64,000 nt of DNA from Nostoc sp. TCL26-01 (GCF_013393945.1 NZ_CP040297.1:3814001-3878000); one strand, 5' to 3'. Counted from the stretch's first letter, positions 1-9,181 are shown. The notes: a model not told the origin generated them from the letters alone. A program made the numbers and translations.

Positions 1-243
1 TCTCACAGAACACTTCTCATTACTTTGGGTAATTTCCCCGGATTGACGAAACCAGTTGTCTTGTAACTTAAAAGTAGTGCCTCCATTAGCTGTTACTCTT
101 AAGATTTTGATCACGGGTAGACTTGGCGTAGTGCTAGTTTGAGAGTAAACTGCTTGCGGGACTAATGTGCCGGAAGAACTACAGAAGATGCCTAAGCAGA
201 TAATCAGCTTTTTTGTCTGTAACTGAGTGTAGCTAATAACCAT
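1..243 (-). CDS. Partial secreted protein, N-terminal 81 residues
   Basis: The minus strand is open from an ATG at 243 to the window edge, so the C-terminus is missing. The visible protein starts with a short polar stretch with two lysines, then a hydrophobic segment (LIICLGIFCSSSGTLV) and an AVYSQ-like cleavage site, which together look like a Sec signal peptide. The mature part is polar (residues 45-81, with VTANGGTTFKLQDNW). I do not recognise a domain. It is probably an exported protein; its function cannot be judged from this fragment. Confidence 0.6.
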   Translation of the reverse strand, partial: MVISYTQLQTKKLIICLGIFCSSSGTLVPQAVYSQTSTTPSLPVIKILRVTANGGTTFKLQDNWFRQSGEITQSNEKCSVR

Positions 244-320
244 CGAGAGCAACCTGGCTTTATGTATTATTACATTCTTAATGGCATGATTTTACACTAA
301 AACTTTGTTACTTGTCATTC

Positions 321-391
321 CTCTCTGTGTCTTTGTGCCTTTGTGGTGAAAAAGTAATTTATTTAAACACAAAGACACAAAGACACAAAGA
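321..391. repeat. Dispersed palindromic repeat, copy 1
   Basis: The left arm CTCTGTGTCTTTGTGCCTTT (about 323-347) is an imperfect reverse complement of the right arm at 365-390 (repeated ACACAAAG). It lies between two minus-strand genes. Related palindromes occur at 12565-12636 and 41784-41846, so this is a small interspersed family. It could fold in RNA. Confidence 0.7.
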
Positions 392-433
392 AAAGTATAA
401 ATTTTGTTGGGTGAAGCAAAGTTGCCAGCAAAC

Positions 434-877
434 TTATCGACCTTGGGGAACGGTGACGTTAATATTTTCATTCAATCGCCGAATTAAACGAGATAATTCC
501 CGAATAATATTCACAGCGATTTCGGGAGTTTCTTCAATTGCATCATATAGTTGCTCTTGAGTTAGTTCCAAAAATTCACATGGTTCTAAAGTCGTCACAG
601 AAGCAGAACGAGGTTGGGTATCAAATACTGCCATTTCGCCGAAGTATTTTCCTTGATCTACTTCTGCGAGTAGTTTATCGCCAATATGTACTTTGACTCT
701 ACCAGAGACAACAATATATAGCGATCGCCCTTCTTCCCCCTGTCGAAAAATAGTATGATGGGCGGGAAATTGCAGTTCGTGCATCACGGAAGTTAGCCGC
801 ACAATAAAATCATCCCGCAATTCTTTAAAAATCGGTACTCGCCGGACAAATAATAAACGGTCAACGCTACTGAGCAT
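434..877 (-). CDS. Single-domain cyclic nucleotide-binding protein
   Basis: This 147-residue protein is almost entirely one CRP/PKA-type cyclic nucleotide-binding domain (about residues 15-125). The phosphate-binding cassette is intact: FGEMAVFDTQPRSASV carries the conserved Glu and Arg that contact cAMP or cGMP. There is no helix-turn-helix, kinase or membrane part, so it is not a CRP transcription factor. The C-terminus is a short helix (IIRELSRLIRRLNENI) that might mediate dimerisation. Such solo domains probably act as ligand-controlled partners of other proteins, but the partner is unknown. It is transcribed away from the UPF0182 gene, with a 225-bp spacer between them. Confidence 0.85.
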   Translation of the reverse strand: MLSSVDRLLFVRRVPIFKELRDDFIVRLTSVMHELQFPAHHTIFRQGEEGRSLYIVVSGRVKVHIGDKLLAEVDQGKYFGEMAVFDTQPRSASVTTLEPCEFLELTQEQLYDAIEETPEIAVNIIRELSRLIRRLNENINVTVPQGR

Positions 878-1102
878 AATTAACAGTTACATTAAAGAGG
901 CAGGAGGGAGAAGGGAAGGGTGGGTGAGAGGATAAGTCATTGTCTAGTAAACACTCCTGATGGGTAGATGCAGCCATAGATAAACAGATGTTAAGAGCAA
1001 AACTGTCAATTGTTAGCAAGTATACGCTACAGATTGATTGAGAATAGCTAAATCATTGCTGATAATCATGAATAGGACATAGGAATCATCACTAATTCCC
1101 CC

Positions 1103-4072
1103 ATGCCCAATCATAAAAGAATGTCCGGTAAATGGTACTTGAGAACTTTATTAATTCCCTTCCTGGGTGTGTGGCTACTCGTGAGTATGAGTTCCCGCTT
1201 GGGGGGAGAAATTTTTTGGTTTCAAGAAGTCGGTTATCTGCAAGTCTTCCTGTTGCGCTTGGTGACTCGTGGCAGTTTGTGGATAATGGGTGCGGGGATA
1301 AGTGCGGCTTATTTGTTGGGAAACTTAACTTTAGCGCAACGGCTGAATTATCCCCAGTCGGTAAAAATTAATCAATTTACACCAGCCGCAGAACCGCGCA
1401 CTGAACTGAAAGACTTTCTCAGTCCGCAGTATGGCAAATTTAATGCACCAAAGATATCTCAGGAAGTGCGCTTAAAGCCTTGGAGATTAAGAATCCTCTT
1501 ACCTGTAGCTGTGGTACTCGGCTTATTGGTAGGCTTAATCTTGGCTCACTATGGTCAAATTGCTCTAGCCTATTGGTATCCTACTTGGAACCAAGGTAGC
1601 TTACCACCTACTGCTTTGAGCATAGATAAAATTTGGCAACTAGGAAAACAGATTTCCACTCAAGTTTGGCGTATCGGCTTAATTGTAGGTGTAGCGATCG
1701 CTATTCTCATTTACTCACATTTTTGCCTCAGAGCGATCGCCATCATCTTGAGCATCATCTTTGGTTCCATCTTGTTTCAAAACTGGGCCAAGGTGCTGCA
1801 ATATTTCCACCCCACATCTTTTAACAGTACTGAACCTCTATTTGGACAAGATATCAGTCTTTATGTATTTTCCTTACCATTGTGGGAACTGATAGAACTC
1901 TGGTTCATGGGAATATTCTTATATGGCTTCATCGCCGTCACCCTTACCTATCTCCTGTCAGGTGACAGTCTCAGTCAAGGAATTTTCCCTGGTTTTTCAC
2001 CCCAGCAGCAACGCCATTTATCTGGTATGGCTGGCTTGTTGATGCTGGTGGTGGCGTTGGGTTATTGGCTGAGTCGTTATGAACTGGTTTATTCTCCCCG
2101 TGGAGTAAGTTACGGTGCTAGTTACACTGATGTCACTGTACAGTTACCAGTTTATAGCTTGTTGTGTGTGTTGGCAGTAGCGATCGCTTTTTATCTGTTG
2201 TGGCAAACAATTTTTTGGCGTTCTCAGCCTAAGTACCAGCGATTTACTATTTATGGATTAGGTGTATATTTATTTGTCGTAGTTGGGGCTGGCTATATTT
2301 TACCTGGGGCAGTGCAGTCTTTCATTGTTGAGCCTAACGAATTACAACGGGAACAACCATACATCCAACGGACAATTGCTCTGACTAGACAGGCATTTGA
2401 TTTAGAAGTCATTGATGCCAGAACATTCAACCCTCAAGGTAACTTAACCGCAGCCGATCTGCAAGTCAACGAATTGACAATTCGTAACATTCGGCTATGG
2501 GATCAGCGTCCACTATTAGAAACCAACCGTCAACTACAACAAATTCGTCCTTATTATAAATTTCCCGATGCCGATATTGACCGCTACACCTTAGAACCAG
2601 ACTCACCAACCCTCACCTTACCTGAACGGCGACAGGTATTAATTGCTGCACGAGAATTAGACTATAGTGCAGTTCCACAACAGGCGCAGACATGGGTAAA
2701 CCAACATTTAATTTATACCCACGGCTACGGTTTTACGATGAGTCCAGTAAATACCGTTGGTGATGGGGGATTACCAGAGTATTTTGTTAAGGATATCAGT
2801 GGTAATAATGATGCCCTATCTACGGCGAATGCGGCGATTCGTGATAGCATTCCCATCGGACAACCCCGCATCTACTACGGTGAAATTACCAATACTTATG
2901 TGATGACGGGGACAAAAGCTAGAGAATTAGATTATCCCAGTGGTAGCGATAACGTTTACAACACCTACGATGGACAAGGCGGTGTGAGTATTGGTTCTTG
3001 GTGGCGACGCAGTTTATTTGCCATGTACTTAAAAGATTGGCAAATGTTATTTACTAGAGACTTTTTACCACAAACCAAGGTATTATTTAGACGCAATATC
3101 AAGCAAAGAATTCAAGCGATCGCACCATTTTTAAAATTTGATAGTGACCCCTATTTAATCGCTGCTGATGCCAATCCTAATGATAAAGGTACAAAGAACT
3201 ATCTTTACTGGATTGTCGATGCTTATACAACCAGCGATCGCTATCCTTACTCAGACCCCAATAGTAATGGTATCAACTACATTCGCAATTCTGTCAAAAT
3301 AGTCATTGATGCCTACAATGGCAGTGTGAACTTTTATATCGCTGATGCTGAAGATCCGATTATAAATACTTGGTCGGCAATCTTTCCCAATTTGTTTCAG
3401 CCACTAAGTAGTATGCCAAATACTCTCCGCAGTCATATTCGTTATCCGCTAGATTTCTTCACCATTCAGTCGGAACGATTGATGACTTACCACATGACTG
3501 ATCCACAAGTATTTTACAACCGGGAGGATCAATGGCAGATACCCAATGAAATTTACGGCAGTGAAACTCGTCTAGTTGAACCTTATTATGTGATTACCAG
3601 TTTACCCACCGTCCCCTTTGAAGAATTTATCCTGTTGCTACCTTACACTCCCAAACAACGGACAAATTTAATTGCTTGGTTAGCCGCGCGATCGGATGGG
3701 GATAACTACGGTAGATTATTACTATATGTCTTTCCTAAAGAACGCCTCATCTACGGAACAGAACAAATCGAAGCTCGAATTAACCAAGATCCCGTAATAT
3801 CTCAACAAATTTCCCTGTGGAATCGTCAAGGTTCTAGAGCAATTCAAGGAAATTTACTAGTAATTCCCATCGAACAATCTCTGCTATACGTTGAACCCAT
3901 TTACCTAGAAGCCACTCAAAATAGTCTCCCCACCCTAGTCAGAGTAGTCGTAGCCTACGAAAACCGCATCGTCATGGCACAAACTCTAGAACAAGCTTTA
4001 CAAGGCATCTTCCAACCAGCACTCACACCCGCACCAACAATTATTCGTCCTGTGGAAGAAGGGAGGGAATAG
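1103..4072 (+). CDS. UPF0182 family large membrane protein
   Basis: The 989-residue protein matches the layout of the UPF0182/COG1615 family. The first about 400 residues hold roughly seven hydrophobic segments (for example GVWLLVSMSSRLGGEIFW, LPVAVVLGLLVGLILAHYG). A long hydrophilic domain of about 550 residues follows, with conserved-looking stretches YGEITNTYVMTGTKARELDYP and DQWQIPNEIYG. The family is common in cyanobacteria and actinobacteria, and its biochemical role is not established. The ATG at 1103 directly precedes the first hydrophobic helix. The gene stands alone and is followed by an STRR array. Confidence 0.9.
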   Translation: MPNHKRMSGKWYLRTLLIPFLGVWLLVSMSSRLGGEIFWFQEVGYLQVFLLRLVTRGSLWIMGAGISAAYLLGNLTLAQRLNYPQSVKINQFTPAAEPRTELKDFLSPQYGKFNAPKISQEVRLKPWRLRILLPVAVVLGLLVGLILAHYGQIALAYWYPTWNQGSLPPTALSIDKIWQLGKQISTQVWRIGLIVGVAIAILIYSHFCLRAIAIILSIIFGSILFQNWAKVLQYFHPTSFNSTEPLFGQDISLYVFSLPLWELIELWFMGIFLYGFIAVTLTYLLSGDSLSQGIFPGFSPQQQRHLSGMAGLLMLVVALGYWLSRYELVYSPRGVSYGASYTDVTVQLPVYSLLCVLAVAIAFYLLWQTIFWRSQPKYQRFTIYGLGVYLFVVVGAGYILPGAVQSFIVEPNELQREQPYIQRTIALTRQAFDLEVIDARTFNPQGNLTAADLQVNELTIRNIRLWDQRPLLETNRQLQQIRPYYKFPDADIDRYTLEPDSPTLTLPERRQVLIAARELDYSAVPQQAQTWVNQHLIYTHGYGFTMSPVNTVGDGGLPEYFVKDISGNNDALSTANAAIRDSIPIGQPRIYYGEITNTYVMTGTKARELDYPSGSDNVYNTYDGQGGVSIGSWWRRSLFAMYLKDWQMLFTRDFLPQTKVLFRRNIKQRIQAIAPFLKFDSDPYLIAADANPNDKGTKNYLYWIVDAYTTSDRYPYSDPNSNGINYIRNSVKIVIDAYNGSVNFYIADAEDPIINTWSAIFPNLFQPLSSMPNTLRSHIRYPLDFFTIQSERLMTYHMTDPQVFYNREDQWQIPNEIYGSETRLVEPYYVITSLPTVPFEEFILLLPYTPKQRTNLIAWLAARSDGDNYGRLLLYVFPKERLIYGTEQIEARINQDPVISQQISLWNRQGSRAIQGNLLVIPIEQSLLYVEPIYLEATQNSLPTLVRVVVAYENRIVMAQTLEQALQGIFQPALTPAPTIIRPVEEGRE

Positions 4073-4077
4073 GGAAG

Positions 4078-4203
4078 AGTCAATAGTCAATAGTCATTAG
4101 TCATTAGTCATTAGTTATTAGTCATTGGTCATTAGTCATTGGTCATTAGTCACTACTCTCCGACTTCCGACTTCCGACTTCCGACTTCCACTCAGCACTC
4201 AGC
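4078..4203. repeat. Compound STRR array (three heptamer families)
   Basis: Directly after the UPF0182 stop there are about ten degenerate AGTCAAT/AGTCATT heptamers (4078-4152). Four copies of CTTCCGA (about 4159-4189) follow, then CTCAGCA units. Contiguous heptamers of this kind are the STRR sequences known from Nostoc/Anabaena genomes. Confidence 0.9.
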
Positions 4204-4277
4204 TAATTGCAGATTGATTTGTAACTCTTTCTTAATCTATTCTGTTCAGAATATAAATAAAGATTAAGACAAGTGAA

Positions 4278-5552
4278 GTGCAGAAACACATGATACACAC
4301 ATTGGCTGAAAGCTTAACTCAGATGGAGGCTAGATTACAGATTGATTGGGTACTAGTAAATGCTTGTTGGCAATTTGCTCTTTGGGGGTGCGGTTCTCTA
4401 CTGCTGGCGGAAATCTTGAGAGACTCATACCATGCCTTATGTCATCAAGTAAATTGGCTGGCTAAATGGCACAATAAGCATCATATGGCATATCGTCGGG
4501 ATTTATCGGTAGTATCTCTCAAAGCTTATCAAGAATCCCAACTCTACCACGACATCCTAGAGTCAAGCTTACTGATATTAGTGTTGACAGTAATTGCTTT
4601 AGTTATCCCTCAAACCGGGTTATGGTTGGGAGTTGCTTACGCTTGTTCTTTCTTGGGTGGTGCATCCTTGCGATATTTTCAAGGAACCATTGACACAGAT
4701 TACAATCATTTACCAGGCCCTTTGCAAACAATTCCTACTGTGTGGTGGGTAAATCGCTCTTACCACTGGCGACACCATTTTGATGATGTTAACGCTTATT
4801 ATAGTGGTGTATTTTCCTTAGTAGATAAGGTGTTGGGAACCGGACTTTCTTTAAAAGGTAAAACCATCGCTTTAACTGGTGCATCAGGTGCTTTAGGACA
4901 AGCTTTGACAGCCGAATTACTCAAGCATAATGCTAAAGTTATCGCCTTAACCACTAATCCAGATAAATTAGCAACTGATGCTGGTGTAAAAATAATTTCT
5001 TGGCAATTAGGGAATGAAGACGAACTGAAAAATAGTTTAGAAAAAGTTGATATTTTAATCATCAATCATGGGGTTAATGTCTACACCAACCGCACACCAG
5101 CAGCAATTAACTCTTCCTATGAAGTGAATACTTTCTCTGCATTACGGTTGATGGATATATTTATCTCCACAGTTACAGGTCCACAAGCCAAAGCCACCAA
5201 AGAAATCTGGGTAAATACCTCTGAAGCTGAGGTATCTCCAGCGTTGAGTCCACTTTATGAACTGAGTAAACGCACATTAGGAAACCTAGTAACTCTCAAG
5301 CGCTTAGATAATGATTGTGTCATTCGCAAATTAATTCTCGGCCCTTTTAAAAGTCAACTTAATCCTTATGGAGTGATGTCTCCACAGCAAGTATCTCGCG
5401 CGATTTTATTTTTAGCCCGCCGCGATTTTCGCAATATTATCGTGACGATTAATCCTCTGACTTATGTGCTGTTTCCTTGGAAAGAAATTAGTACTTGGTT
5501 CTATTACCGCAGTTTTAGCAAAACAGTTAACAAACCAGATATCGCATCTTAA
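4278..5552 (+). CDS. Fatty acid hydroxylase/sterol desaturase-like and SDR fusion
   Basis: The 424 residues contain two modules. Residues 1-190 are a membrane-bound di-iron hydroxylase-like part with histidine clusters (HALCHQ, WHNKHHM, YHWRHHFDD) and hydrophobic segments. Residues about 195-400 are a short-chain dehydrogenase with the nucleotide motif LTGASGALGQ, NHGVN and a YELSKR stretch equivalent to the catalytic YxxxK. This two-part layout is annotated in other cyanobacteria as bifunctional sterol desaturase/short-chain dehydrogenase. The substrate is unknown; a lipid or carotenoid modification is plausible. The start is either GTG 4278 or ATG 4290, four codons apart. Confidence 0.85.
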   Translation: MQKHMIHTLAESLTQMEARLQIDWVLVNACWQFALWGCGSLLLAEILRDSYHALCHQVNWLAKWHNKHHMAYRRDLSVVSLKAYQESQLYHDILESSLLILVLTVIALVIPQTGLWLGVAYACSFLGGASLRYFQGTIDTDYNHLPGPLQTIPTVWWVNRSYHWRHHFDDVNAYYSGVFSLVDKVLGTGLSLKGKTIALTGASGALGQALTAELLKHNAKVIALTTNPDKLATDAGVKIISWQLGNEDELKNSLEKVDILIINHGVNVYTNRTPAAINSSYEVNTFSALRLMDIFISTVTGPQAKATKEIWVNTSEAEVSPALSPLYELSKRTLGNLVTLKRLDNDCVIRKLILGPFKSQLNPYGVMSPQQVSRAILFLARRDFRNIIVTINPLTYVLFPWKEISTWFYYRSFSKTVNKPDIAS

Positions 5553-5684
5553 GTTTTGAGCAGAAAAATGTAGCAAAACTAAGTTAAGAAGAAATGTAAG
5601 TTAGATGGAGACTTTGCGTAACCCAACATAATCTGAGGAACTCAATGTATATCTTAGTGTTGGGTGACGCTATCTTCAAACAGT

Positions 5685-5716
5685 GAAAAACCTGGTACGA
5701 GTTGACCAGGTTTTTC
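5685..5716 (+). terminator. Probable intrinsic terminator hairpin
   Basis: A perfect 12-bp stem GAAAAACCTGGT / ACCAGGTTTTTC with an 8-nt loop is flanked by A and T runs. It could terminate in either direction. It lies 133 bp after the hydroxylase-SDR gene. Confidence 0.7.
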
Positions 5717-6110
5717 AGTAATTTACAAGTTTCAAGTTGTTAGATTGGATAGACAATTAAGAAAGTTCACAACTAGGGTGGACATAACAACTAGTAAACT
5801 CAGCAATCTTTGTTTTTCCGCTTTGGGATTTGGCTTGGCTTCTTTTAAAAGCTTTTTACCACATCGCATAAATTATGCTGAAATTTACTTGGGTTGATGA
5901 CAGGAGACACCGAGTCATATACCCATTTAGGTTAGTTATTTCTTGTTTGGTGTCTTGATATTTAAGTTAGCACCAAGCTAGTAATAATCAATAGCTATTT
6001 TACCAAAGTTAATATTTTGTAGGTTTCTGCAATAATTGCTTAAAACTTTGATCCCCAACTATCTTTTGCAGATATTTCATAGGATATTCAAGTTATCAGC
6101 AAATAAGTGC
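5717..6110. other. AT-rich spacer without a convincing gene
   Basis: No recognisable coding or RNA gene was found here. A 39-codon frame from a GTG at 5778 to a stop at 5895-5897 is present but matches nothing I know. A GACACC/GGTGTC pair near 5905-5955 could form a weak hairpin. Confidence 0.4.
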
Positions 6111-6210
6111 TGATACCAATTCAAAATTCAAACTTCAAAATTAAGAAAGCCTGACTTTACAGGGGTTTCTGTGTTTGGAACTGTATCAGATTTTTAGTGA
6201 ATTGGTATGA
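6111..6210. mobile_element. MITE-like element, copy A (94 bp)
   Basis: A 94-bp sequence at 6114-6207 has terminal inverted repeats TACCAATTC / GAATTGGTA and is flanked by TGA on both sides (6111-6113 and 6208-6210). Its interior matches, in opposite orientation, the element that interrupts the response-regulator pseudogene at 10170-10399. Both copies share the segment reading AAATCTGATACAG (or its complement) and a CTTTCTTAATTTTGAA segment. It encodes no protein, so it would need a transposase supplied in trans. Confidence 0.75.
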
Positions 6211-6225
6211 GTGGGGGAGTGAGGG

Positions 6226-6363
6226 GTGTAAACAGTGAACAGTGAGCGTTTATTAACTGGTAACTGATAACTGGTAACTGATTTGGGGAGTGGGGGAGTA
6301 CTGAGTGCTGACCAATGACCAATGACCAATGACCATTGACCAATGACCATTGACTATTGACTA
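6226..6363. repeat. STRR array with AACTGAT and CCAATGA units
   Basis: The array contains AACAGTGAACAGTGA, TAACTGGTAACTGATAACTG and then about seven TGACCAA/TGACCAT heptamers. The first half, AACAGTGAACAGTGA(A/G)CGTTT...GATTTGG, recurs at 51256-51320 and 60741-60805. A unit longer than one heptamer has therefore been copied around. Confidence 0.85.
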
Positions 6364-6383
6364 ATCTAGATACAAAACGTAAA

Positions 6384-6409
6384 AACTCCCATCATAATTG
6401 AAGGGAGTT
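6384..6409 (-). terminator. Intrinsic terminator for the small minus-strand ORF
   Basis: Read on the minus strand, AACTCCC-loop-GGGAGTT is followed by TTTTTACG. It sits 38 bp beyond the stop of the 34-codon ORF at 6447-6551, which suggests that ORF is a real transcription unit. Confidence 0.6.
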
Positions 6410-6446
6410 ATGTAAAGTTTGTTTGCAAAAGACGTTTTGTTTAAAC

Positions 6447-6551
6447 TTAGAATACGCTCATAATCGTAATGATACTAGCGCTAGTTAGCATGATTAAAGC
6501 ACCCAGAAATACATACTCTCGCACTGGGGTGGGTGATTTAGTATTTCTCAT
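6447..6551 (-). CDS. Small single-span membrane protein (34 aa)
   Basis: ATG at 6551 opens a 34-codon frame. The N-terminus is polar and basic (MRNTKSPTPVREY), followed by one hydrophobic helix (VFLGALIMLTSASIITIMSV) and an immediate stop. The size and shape resemble the tiny single-helix subunits of photosynthetic complexes, but the sequence matches none that I can name. A weak ribosome site (AGGA) lies upstream, and a minus-strand terminator follows at 6384-6409. It is likely a real small protein of unknown role. Confidence 0.5.
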   Translation of the reverse strand: MRNTKSPTPVREYVFLGALIMLTSASIITIMSVF

Positions 6552-6925
6552 TTTTGTAAAATCCTGTAATTTATTTGTTTATTCACGATATCAGCCACCG
6601 TATAAATATCTATAAAAAACAGCTAAAACTTAAAATCCCTTAAACTTTCTTAGTAAAGACTGGGGTAATTACTTAAAGTGCATTCATCAAATTATTCTCG
6701 TTAGAATGTAGAAAATGATAAATAAATAATATTATAAAGATTTTATTAATAAGATTTGAATATGTATATCAAGCGATCGCCATTGATTTTATGATGCGAT
6801 GCTTTCAAGTGGTGATTTCCGCACAATATAATTACCTAAATTACCTAATAGCCGAGCGATGTACGTGCCTTTGTAGGGTAAAATTGAGATTAATCAAGGT
6901 AATAAAAATTTAACTGGAAATTATC

Positions 6926-7651
6926 ATGACAGCTTCCACAGCATCTAAAAACCAAGTGACCAGCTTTGACTTAGACCAATTAAATCAACAGTTTGAAACT
7001 GCCACACCTAAAGAAATTCTGGCATGGTCTATAGAGCATATACCAACAGGACTGGTGCAAACCAGCGCCTTTAATGTGGATGACTTGGTAATTACCCACA
7101 TCTTATATAGTGAACTTCAGCAACCAGTACCTGTAATATTTCTCGATACCTTATTTCACTTCCCCCAAACCTTAGAACTAGTAGCCAAAACCAAAGAAAT
7201 TTATAACCTGGATCTGCAAACTTATAAAACTCCCGATATAGATACCCGCGAAGCTTTTACAGCTAAATATGGTGAAGCACTTTGGGATCAAGATATTGCC
7301 CAATTTCATCACGTCACCAAAATTGAACCCCTACAACGTGGTTTAGATGAATTAAACACTATTGCTTGGATTACTGGTCGTCGCCGTGACCAAGCAGTGA
7401 CCCGTGCTAATATGCCCGTATTTGAATTAGATCACAAAGGTCGGCTAAAGATCAATCCTCTAGCTACCTGGACACGTCAAGATAGCTGGGATTACGTAGC
7501 AGAACACGGAGTAATTTACAACCCCTTACATGACCAAGGCTATCCCAGCATTGGCGACGAACCCATCACTACAAAAGTAGGCGAAGGTGAAGACGAACGT
7601 GCTGGACGTTGGCGTGGCAGCAATAAAACCGAATGTGGGATTCATATTTAA
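6926..7651 (+). CDS. cysH: Phosphoadenylyl-sulfate (PAPS) reductase
   Basis: This 241-residue protein reduces activated sulfate to sulfite in the cytoplasm, using thioredoxin. Visible features are the nucleotide-binding half with LDTLFHFPQTLELV, the motif ITGRRRDQAVTR, and the C-terminal catalytic cysteine in ECGIHI. The paired cysteines that bind an iron-sulfur cluster in APS reductases are absent, which favours PAPS as substrate. The length is normal for the family. It is monocistronic, with an AT-rich leader. A cysteine synthase that would use the resulting sulfide is encoded at 28880-29854 but is not linked. Confidence 0.93.
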   Translation: MTASTASKNQVTSFDLDQLNQQFETATPKEILAWSIEHIPTGLVQTSAFNVDDLVITHILYSELQQPVPVIFLDTLFHFPQTLELVAKTKEIYNLDLQTYKTPDIDTREAFTAKYGEALWDQDIAQFHHVTKIEPLQRGLDELNTIAWITGRRRDQAVTRANMPVFELDHKGRLKINPLATWTRQDSWDYVAEHGVIYNPLHDQGYPSIGDEPITTKVGEGEDERAGRWRGSNKTECGIHI

Positions 7652-7665
7652 TTTTTTAATTTAGT

Positions 7666-7793
7666 CAATAGTCCACAGTCAATAGTCAATGGTTCCAAGC
7701 CTAGGTGTTAACTATTAACTAGTTAACATTTAATATTCCAAAGCCGAAAATAACATTTACTATTGACTATTGACCATTGACAATTGACTAATC
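7666..7793. repeat. STRR stretches between cysH and the sbcD-like gene
   Basis: AGTCAAT-type heptamers occur at about 7666-7692. TGACTAT/TGACCAT/TGACAAT heptamers at about 7757-7790 run right up to the start codon at 7794. The ribosome-binding region of the next gene therefore consists of repeat sequence. Confidence 0.8.
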
Positions 7794-9056
7794 ATGCTCA
7801 AAATCCTCCATCTCTCCGATATCCACATGGGAAGCGGATTTTCCCACGGACGGATTAATTCAGCTACGGGATTAAATACACGATTAGAGGATTTTGTCAA
7901 TACTTTATCTCGATGTATTGACCGAGCGCTAGCAGATCCGGTAGATTTAGTCATATTTGGGGGCGATGCGTTTCCTGATGCCACACCGCCGCCTTATGTG
8001 CAAGAAGCTTTTGCTAGCCAGTTTCGTCGTCTTGTGGATGCGGAGATTCCCACAGTGTTGTTGGTGGGAAACCATGATCAACATTCCCAAGGACAGGGAG
8101 GTGCAAGTTTAAATATTTACCGCACCTTGGGAGTACCGGGATTTGTTGTCGGTGATAAATTAATGACTCACCACATCCAAACCCGTAGCGGTAAAGTGCA
8201 AATCATCACCTTACCTTGGTTAACTCGTTCCACACTCATGACTCGCCAAGACACAGAGGGTTTATCTCTGGCGGAAGTCAACCAGTTATTAACAGAACGT
8301 CTGCAAGTAGTCATTGAAGGAGAGATTCGTCGGCTTGATGCTGATGTTCCGACAGTGCTTTTGGCTCATTTAATGGCTGATAATGCCACTTTAGGCGCTG
8401 AACGCTTTTTGGCTGTGGGGAAAGGTTTTACTTTGCCTTTATCTTTGTTGACTCGTCCTTGTTTTGATTATGTCGCCTTGGGACACGTCCACCGCCATCA
8501 GAATTTGAATAAATCGAATAACCCACCAGTGATTTATCCCGGAAGTATTGAACGGGTAGATTTTAGCGAAGAAAAAGAGGATAAGGGTTATGTGATGATT
8601 GAACTGGAACGAGGAAGCGCCAAATGGGAATTTTGCCCTTTACCAGTCCGGACTTTCCGCACCATCGAAGTGGATGTATCCAAAGCCGATGATCCACAAG
8701 CTGCTATTGTAAAAGCGATCGCTAAACATGATATTCAAGATGCCGTAGTGCGACTAATTTACAAACTCCGTTCTGAACAAATGGATGTTGTTGACAGTAC
8801 CTCTCTCCACAATGCCTTAAGTGCTGCTCATACCTACACCATTCAAGCAGAGTTATTAAGTCAATTAGCCAGACCCCGCATTCCCGAATTAAGTGCTAGC
8901 AACAGTATAGACCCAATGGAAGCCTTAAAAACCTACCTCCAAAATCGTGAAGACCTCAAAGATTTAGCCACATCCATGCTAGAAGCCGCAGAAAAGCTAC
9001 TAGTTGATGATGTGGAAGTAATGAGTGCTGAGTGGGGAGTCATGAGTGCTGAGTGA
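7794..9056 (+). CDS. sbcD: SbcD-like DNA repair exonuclease subunit (metallophosphoesterase)
   Basis: The protein has the five metal-binding blocks of Mre11/SbcD phosphoesterases in order: SDIHMGSGF, FGGDAFPD, VGNHDQH, LAHLMAD and LGHVHRHQ. It would form the nuclease part of an SbcCD-type complex acting on hairpin or broken DNA ends; no sbcC gene is in the window. The 420-residue length includes a C-terminal tail VMSAEWGVMSAE. That tail is encoded by the repeat GAGTGCTGAGTG that continues beyond the stop, so the native end has been replaced or extended by repeat DNA. Confidence 0.88.
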   Translation: MLKILHLSDIHMGSGFSHGRINSATGLNTRLEDFVNTLSRCIDRALADPVDLVIFGGDAFPDATPPPYVQEAFASQFRRLVDAEIPTVLLVGNHDQHSQGQGGASLNIYRTLGVPGFVVGDKLMTHHIQTRSGKVQIITLPWLTRSTLMTRQDTEGLSLAEVNQLLTERLQVVIEGEIRRLDADVPTVLLAHLMADNATLGAERFLAVGKGFTLPLSLLTRPCFDYVALGHVHRHQNLNKSNNPPVIYPGSIERVDFSEEKEDKGYVMIELERGSAKWEFCPLPVRTFRTIEVDVSKADDPQAAIVKAIAKHDIQDAVVRLIYKLRSEQMDVVDSTSLHNALSAAHTYTIQAELLSQLARPRIPELSASNSIDPMEALKTYLQNREDLKDLATSMLEAAEKLLVDDVEVMSAEWGVMSAE

Positions 9057-9117
9057 TGAGTGATGAGTAGTGACCAATGACCAATGACTATTGACTATTG
9101 ACTATTGACTATTGACC
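9010..9117. repeat. STRR array overlapping the sbcD 3' end
   Basis: AGTGCTG/AGTGATG units span the last codons and stop of the SbcD-like gene. They pass into TGACCAA and then four TGACTAT heptamers ending at about 9117. Confidence 0.85.
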
Positions 9118-9181
9118 AACTCTGGAATATTTGCTGAGGCTGAGTAGTACTGTATTGAACTACTATTTTGTATAAGTAGTT

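Noticed and set aside
4078..4203. Heptamer arrays considered as CRISPR
   Set aside because: Units are only 7 bp, contiguous and without unique spacers. They are STRR repeats.
5778..5897. 39-codon plus-strand frame starting at GTG with a hydrophobic middle
   Set aside because: There is no clear ribosome site, no recognisable family, and no supporting terminator. The length is expected by chance in this spacer.
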